Source of the DNA: an uncultured Pseudomonadota bacterium
Lineage (GTDB): Bacteria > Myxococcota_A > UBA9042 > CAIXZC01
Reading direction: 5' to 3'
Assembly (NCBI GenBank): GCA_937884235.1
Contig: CALGBT010000082.1
Span: forward strand, 1-7,453
DNA length: 7,453 nucleotides
Shown: in pieces, positions 6,515 to 7,453 of the stretch
How positions within the stretch are numbered: the first letter of the stretch is position 1
Layout: the number at the start of each line of letters is the position of its first letter
Position numbers and translations under genes: made by a program
Notes under the pieces: model-generated
Told to the model about the DNA's origin: nothing
The model's database searches: none
The model's input: only the letters and a program-made list of their open reading frames with translations

Positions 6515-7453
6515 CTAAAGGTTGTCCCAGTAGGTGCCGCACGTCTTGACTTCAGATTCATCGATGATGACAGGGGGACCGTAGGCCATCATCTGCTCGA
6601 TGTTGAGGAGGGTGTAGCCCTTGGCATGGAGGCCGTCGATGATTGCCGGAAGGGCCGCAACTGTTGTCGCGGGCCCGACGTGGAAGCCAATGATGTCACC
6701 CGGTCCGGCCATGGCAACAATGCAGTCGGCCAGGAGCTGCGCGTCGGGCTCAGGGTCAAGCCAGTCCTCCGAGTCAAAGTTACCCAGCACTGATTCGAGG
6801 AAGCCCGTTTGCACCAGGGCAATGTTGATCCAGGGGACCAGGTTTGCGTAGGGGTGTCGATAGATGGGCCGCAGGTCGTCGCCCACAAGGTTCTTGAAGG
6901 TGACGCTGGCCTGCAGGATCTCGGCTACGGTCTCGGCGAGGTTCGACCCCACGGAGTGGCTGTACGTGTGATTGCCAACGACGTGGCCGCCGTTGATGGC
7001 CTGCTGGATCACGGTGGCATCGAGAACCCCGTCCTCCATGTATACTCCAGAGATGAAGAAGGAGGCCCGGGCTCCCTTTTCGCCCAGAGCCTTGAGCAGG
7101 CCCTCGAAGGCATCCTTGCTCCAGCCATCGTCAAAGGTCAGCGCCACGACCTTCTCCGTGGTATCTACCCTGGTCCACCACCGAGGCGTCTCGCAGGCAT
7201 CGCCCTGGCCGTCGTTGTCGGAGTCCACCTGATTGGCATTGGCGCGGTAGGGGCAGTTGTCCAGGCAGTTGTTGAGATTGCCCGGTCCGTCGCACGGACC
7301 ACCCACCCCGTAGTTGGGGATGCCGTCGCCATCGGGGTCGACCATACCAATACAGATGCCGTCGATGCAGATGTCATCAAGAGTGAGGGCGATGCCGTCG
7401 TCGCAGGGTCCTTGCAGTTGCACATAGACGCAACCGCTCTCGGGGTCGCAGGA
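6515..7453 (-). CDS. Polysaccharide deacetylase (NodB fold) with TSP3 repeats, 5' end outside window
   Basis: The frame is open from the right edge to TAG at 6515-6517, with 312 visible residues (residue 1 here is the first visible one). The GTG at 7423 is not the start, because the residues before it (SCDPESGCVY) continue the same Cys-rich repeat. In order: a Cys-rich segment (CDPESGCV, CDDGIALTLDDICIDGICIG); Asp-rich thrombospondin type 3 repeats, which bind calcium (DPDGDGIPN, NCLDNCP, DSDNDGQGDACE; about 7189-7345); then a NodB domain. NodB motifs are TFDDG (Asp108, Asp109), HTYSH (His162, His166; metal ligands with Asp109), RHPYA (Arg199), DSEDW and GFHVG (His258). All catalytic positions are filled, so it should be an active metal-dependent carbohydrate esterase of family CE4 that removes acetyl groups from a polysaccharide or peptidoglycan. 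Repeats and cysteines point to an extracellular enzyme. The exact substrate cannot be told. Confidence 0.9.
   Translation of the reverse strand, partial: SCDPESGCVYVQLQGPCDDGIALTLDDICIDGICIGMVDPDGDGIPNYGVGGPCDGPGNLNNCLDNCPYRANANQVDSDNDGQGDACETPRWWTRVDTTEKVVALTFDDGWSKDAFEGLLKALGEKGARASFFISGVYMEDGVLDATVIQQAINGGHVVGNHTYSHSVGSNLAETVAEILQASVTFKNLVGDDLRPIYRHPYANLVPWINIALVQTGFLESVLGNFDSEDWLDPEPDAQLLADCIVAMAGPGDIIGFHVGPATTVAALPAIIDGLHAKGYTLLNIEQMMAYGPPVIIDESEVKTCGTYWDNL

Overview
The window looks like GC-rich chromosomal DNA from a Myxococcota-like (formerly deltaproteobacterial) bacterium, probably environmental. The case rests on protein style. There is a glycine-rich secreted protein, a large exported protein ending in a Cys / hydrophobic segment / Arg-rich tail of MYXO-CTERM type, and an extracellular enzyme with Cys-rich and thrombospondin type 3 calcium-binding repeats ahead of its catalytic domain. 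No RNA gene, mobile element or CRISPR array was seen.

Layout, left to right. (1) Positions 2-394, + strand: the C-terminal part of a glycine-rich protein whose start lies outside the window. (2) Positions 395-512: a short intergenic region with a strong sigma70-type promoter (TTGACA, 18-bp spacer, GATAAT) and an AGGAGG ribosome binding site. (3) Positions 513-3515, + strand: a 1000-residue exported protein with a transglutaminase-like cysteine catalytic core, a carboxypeptidase-regulatory-like beta domain and a C-terminal sorting/anchoring tail. (4) Positions 4862-3504, - strand: a PmbA/TldE homologue, convergent with gene 3 and overlapping it by 12 bp. (5) Positions 6403-4859, - strand: a TldD metalloprotease homologue with a twin-arginine signal peptide, overlapping the pmbA start by 4 bp (ATGA). 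(6) Positions 7453-6515, - strand: the C-terminal part of a polysaccharide deacetylase (NodB fold) with TSP3 repeats, whose start lies outside the window.

The clearest functional unit is the tldD-pmbA pair. TldD and TldE form a heterodimeric zinc protease that degrades or matures small, poorly folded peptides, usually in the cytoplasm. Here the catalytic subunit has a Tat signal and the partner has no signal. This suggests either co-export of a folded complex or two forms of TldD; a Shine-Dalgarno-like sequence sits in front of an internal ATG just after the predicted signal cleavage site. Nearly everything else in the window is exported, so the theme is envelope or extracellular protein and polysaccharide processing. 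A functional link between the transglutaminase-like protein and the TldD/E pair is only suggested by adjacency.
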